A stretch of 22,220 bases of DNA from an uncultured Chloracidobacterium sp. (GTDB taxonomy: Bacteria; Acidobacteriota; Blastocatellia; Pyrinomonadales; Pyrinomonadaceae): NCBI GenBank assembly GCA_937941715.1, contig CALDGX010000039.1:1-22220 (forward strand), read 5' to 3'. Positions within the stretch are counted from its first letter, which is position 1, and the number at the start of each line of letters is the position of its first letter. The notes beneath the pieces are model-generated. The model was given only the letters and a program-made list of their open reading frames with translations, ran no database searches and had not been told where the DNA came from. Below are positions 21,854 to 22,220 of the stretch, one piece after another. The position numbers and the translations under genes were made by a program.

Positions 21854-22009
21854 ATTTCTGGTCACTCCTTATTGTTTTTGCGGTCCTGATCTGAGCGTCG
21901 TTTTTTGCGGCTCTCATTTTGTTAATGTCAAAAATCGCGTTTCTATTACATAAATTGTTAAAAAAAGACTGAACAATGCCGTTTTGGACCTCGGATCGGT
22001 CATTTCAGG

Positions 22010-22220
22010 GCTGAAATGCCGCATTCGAGGGCTGAAATACCGTATTCGAGGGCTGGAATGCCGTATTCGAGGGTTGGAATGCCGCATTCGAAGGTTGGAA
22101 TGCCGCATTCGAGGGTTGGAATGCCGCATTCGAGGGTTGGAATACCGCATTCGAGGGTTGGAATGCCGCATTCGAGGGTTGGAATGCCGCATTCGAGGGT
22201 TGGAATGCCGCATTCGAGGG
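22010..22220. repeat. 21-bp tandem repeat array, cut by the window end
   Basis: Ten contiguous 21-base units (22010-22219) continue past the window. Each carries the near-perfect dyad GAATGCCGCATTC. Units 1-4 on the left are the most diverged; units 5-6 and 8-10 are identical and unit 7 differs at one base. There are no unique spacers, so it is not a CRISPR. The unit length is a multiple of three, so most frames stay open through it, which creates apparent reading frames. The five variable positions all change the amino acid in the best - strand frame (MRHSNPR), which argues against coding. Confidence 0.92.

Noticed and set aside
21914..22213. Open frame on the - strand made of MRHSNPR heptapeptide repeats
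   Set aside because: It arises because the 21-base unit is a multiple of three. All five variable sites change the amino acid, other frames are open as well, and no promoter or ribosome-binding site supports it.
22010..22220. CRISPR array
   Set aside because: Units are contiguous with no unique spacers, and the unit itself is only 21 bases.

Overview
The window looks like a chromosomal stretch of a moderately GC-rich, Gram-negative-type bacterium. Evidence for the envelope type is a TonB-type C-terminal domain, a Tat-exported MsrP with its MsrQ membrane partner, and several Sec signal peptides. The gene styles (delta-60 repeat protein with a carboxypeptidase-regulatory-like tail, TPR-TonB protein, degenerate kinase with a C-terminal membrane anchor) recall Acidobacteriota, perhaps Blastocatellia. 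That placement is an inference from gene style, not a marker-gene result.

Layout. Positions 1-328 are non-coding and hold four clustered DnaA boxes (31-85) followed by an AT-rich tract, a candidate replication origin. Two secreted proteins follow on the + strand: a basic low-complexity protein and a 937-residue delta-60 repeat protein. Next on the - strand come a small membrane protein, the ribosomal protein operon rplU-rpmA with a near-consensus promoter and a terminator, and hpt. Divergent from hpt lies a two-gene + strand unit, an RpiB-family isomerase and deoC. Both carry N-terminal amphipathic helices of the kind that target enzymes to bacterial microcompartments, and the isomerase has Asp where the catalytic Cys is expected. 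A - strand pair follows: a membrane-anchored pseudokinase and a TPR-TonB protein. Then come msrP-msrQ (+), an acyltransferase-3 membrane protein (-), a DnaC/DnaI-like ATPase (-), a cREC-type receiver protein (+), a TetR regulator (-), an exported creatininase-family protein (-) and rarA (-).

rarA carries an in-frame 109-bp palindromic element (17177-17285). It is bounded by two inverted copies of a 23-bp GGAG-headed palindrome and resembles a REPIN. Upstream of rarA the base composition drops sharply. This AT-rich segment (about 17536-20820) holds a compact three-gene operon: a GIY-YIG nuclease-like protein, a 69-residue small protein, and an 810-residue Rad50/SMC-like ATPase with a CPVC hook and an extra C-terminal module. 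The arrangement resembles the ABC three-component class of conflict systems and is the best candidate for an undescribed defence system here.

The right end holds a 350-bp spacer with an inverted repeat and a bidirectional terminator, a hypothetical - strand protein, and a 21-bp tandem repeat array that runs off the window.
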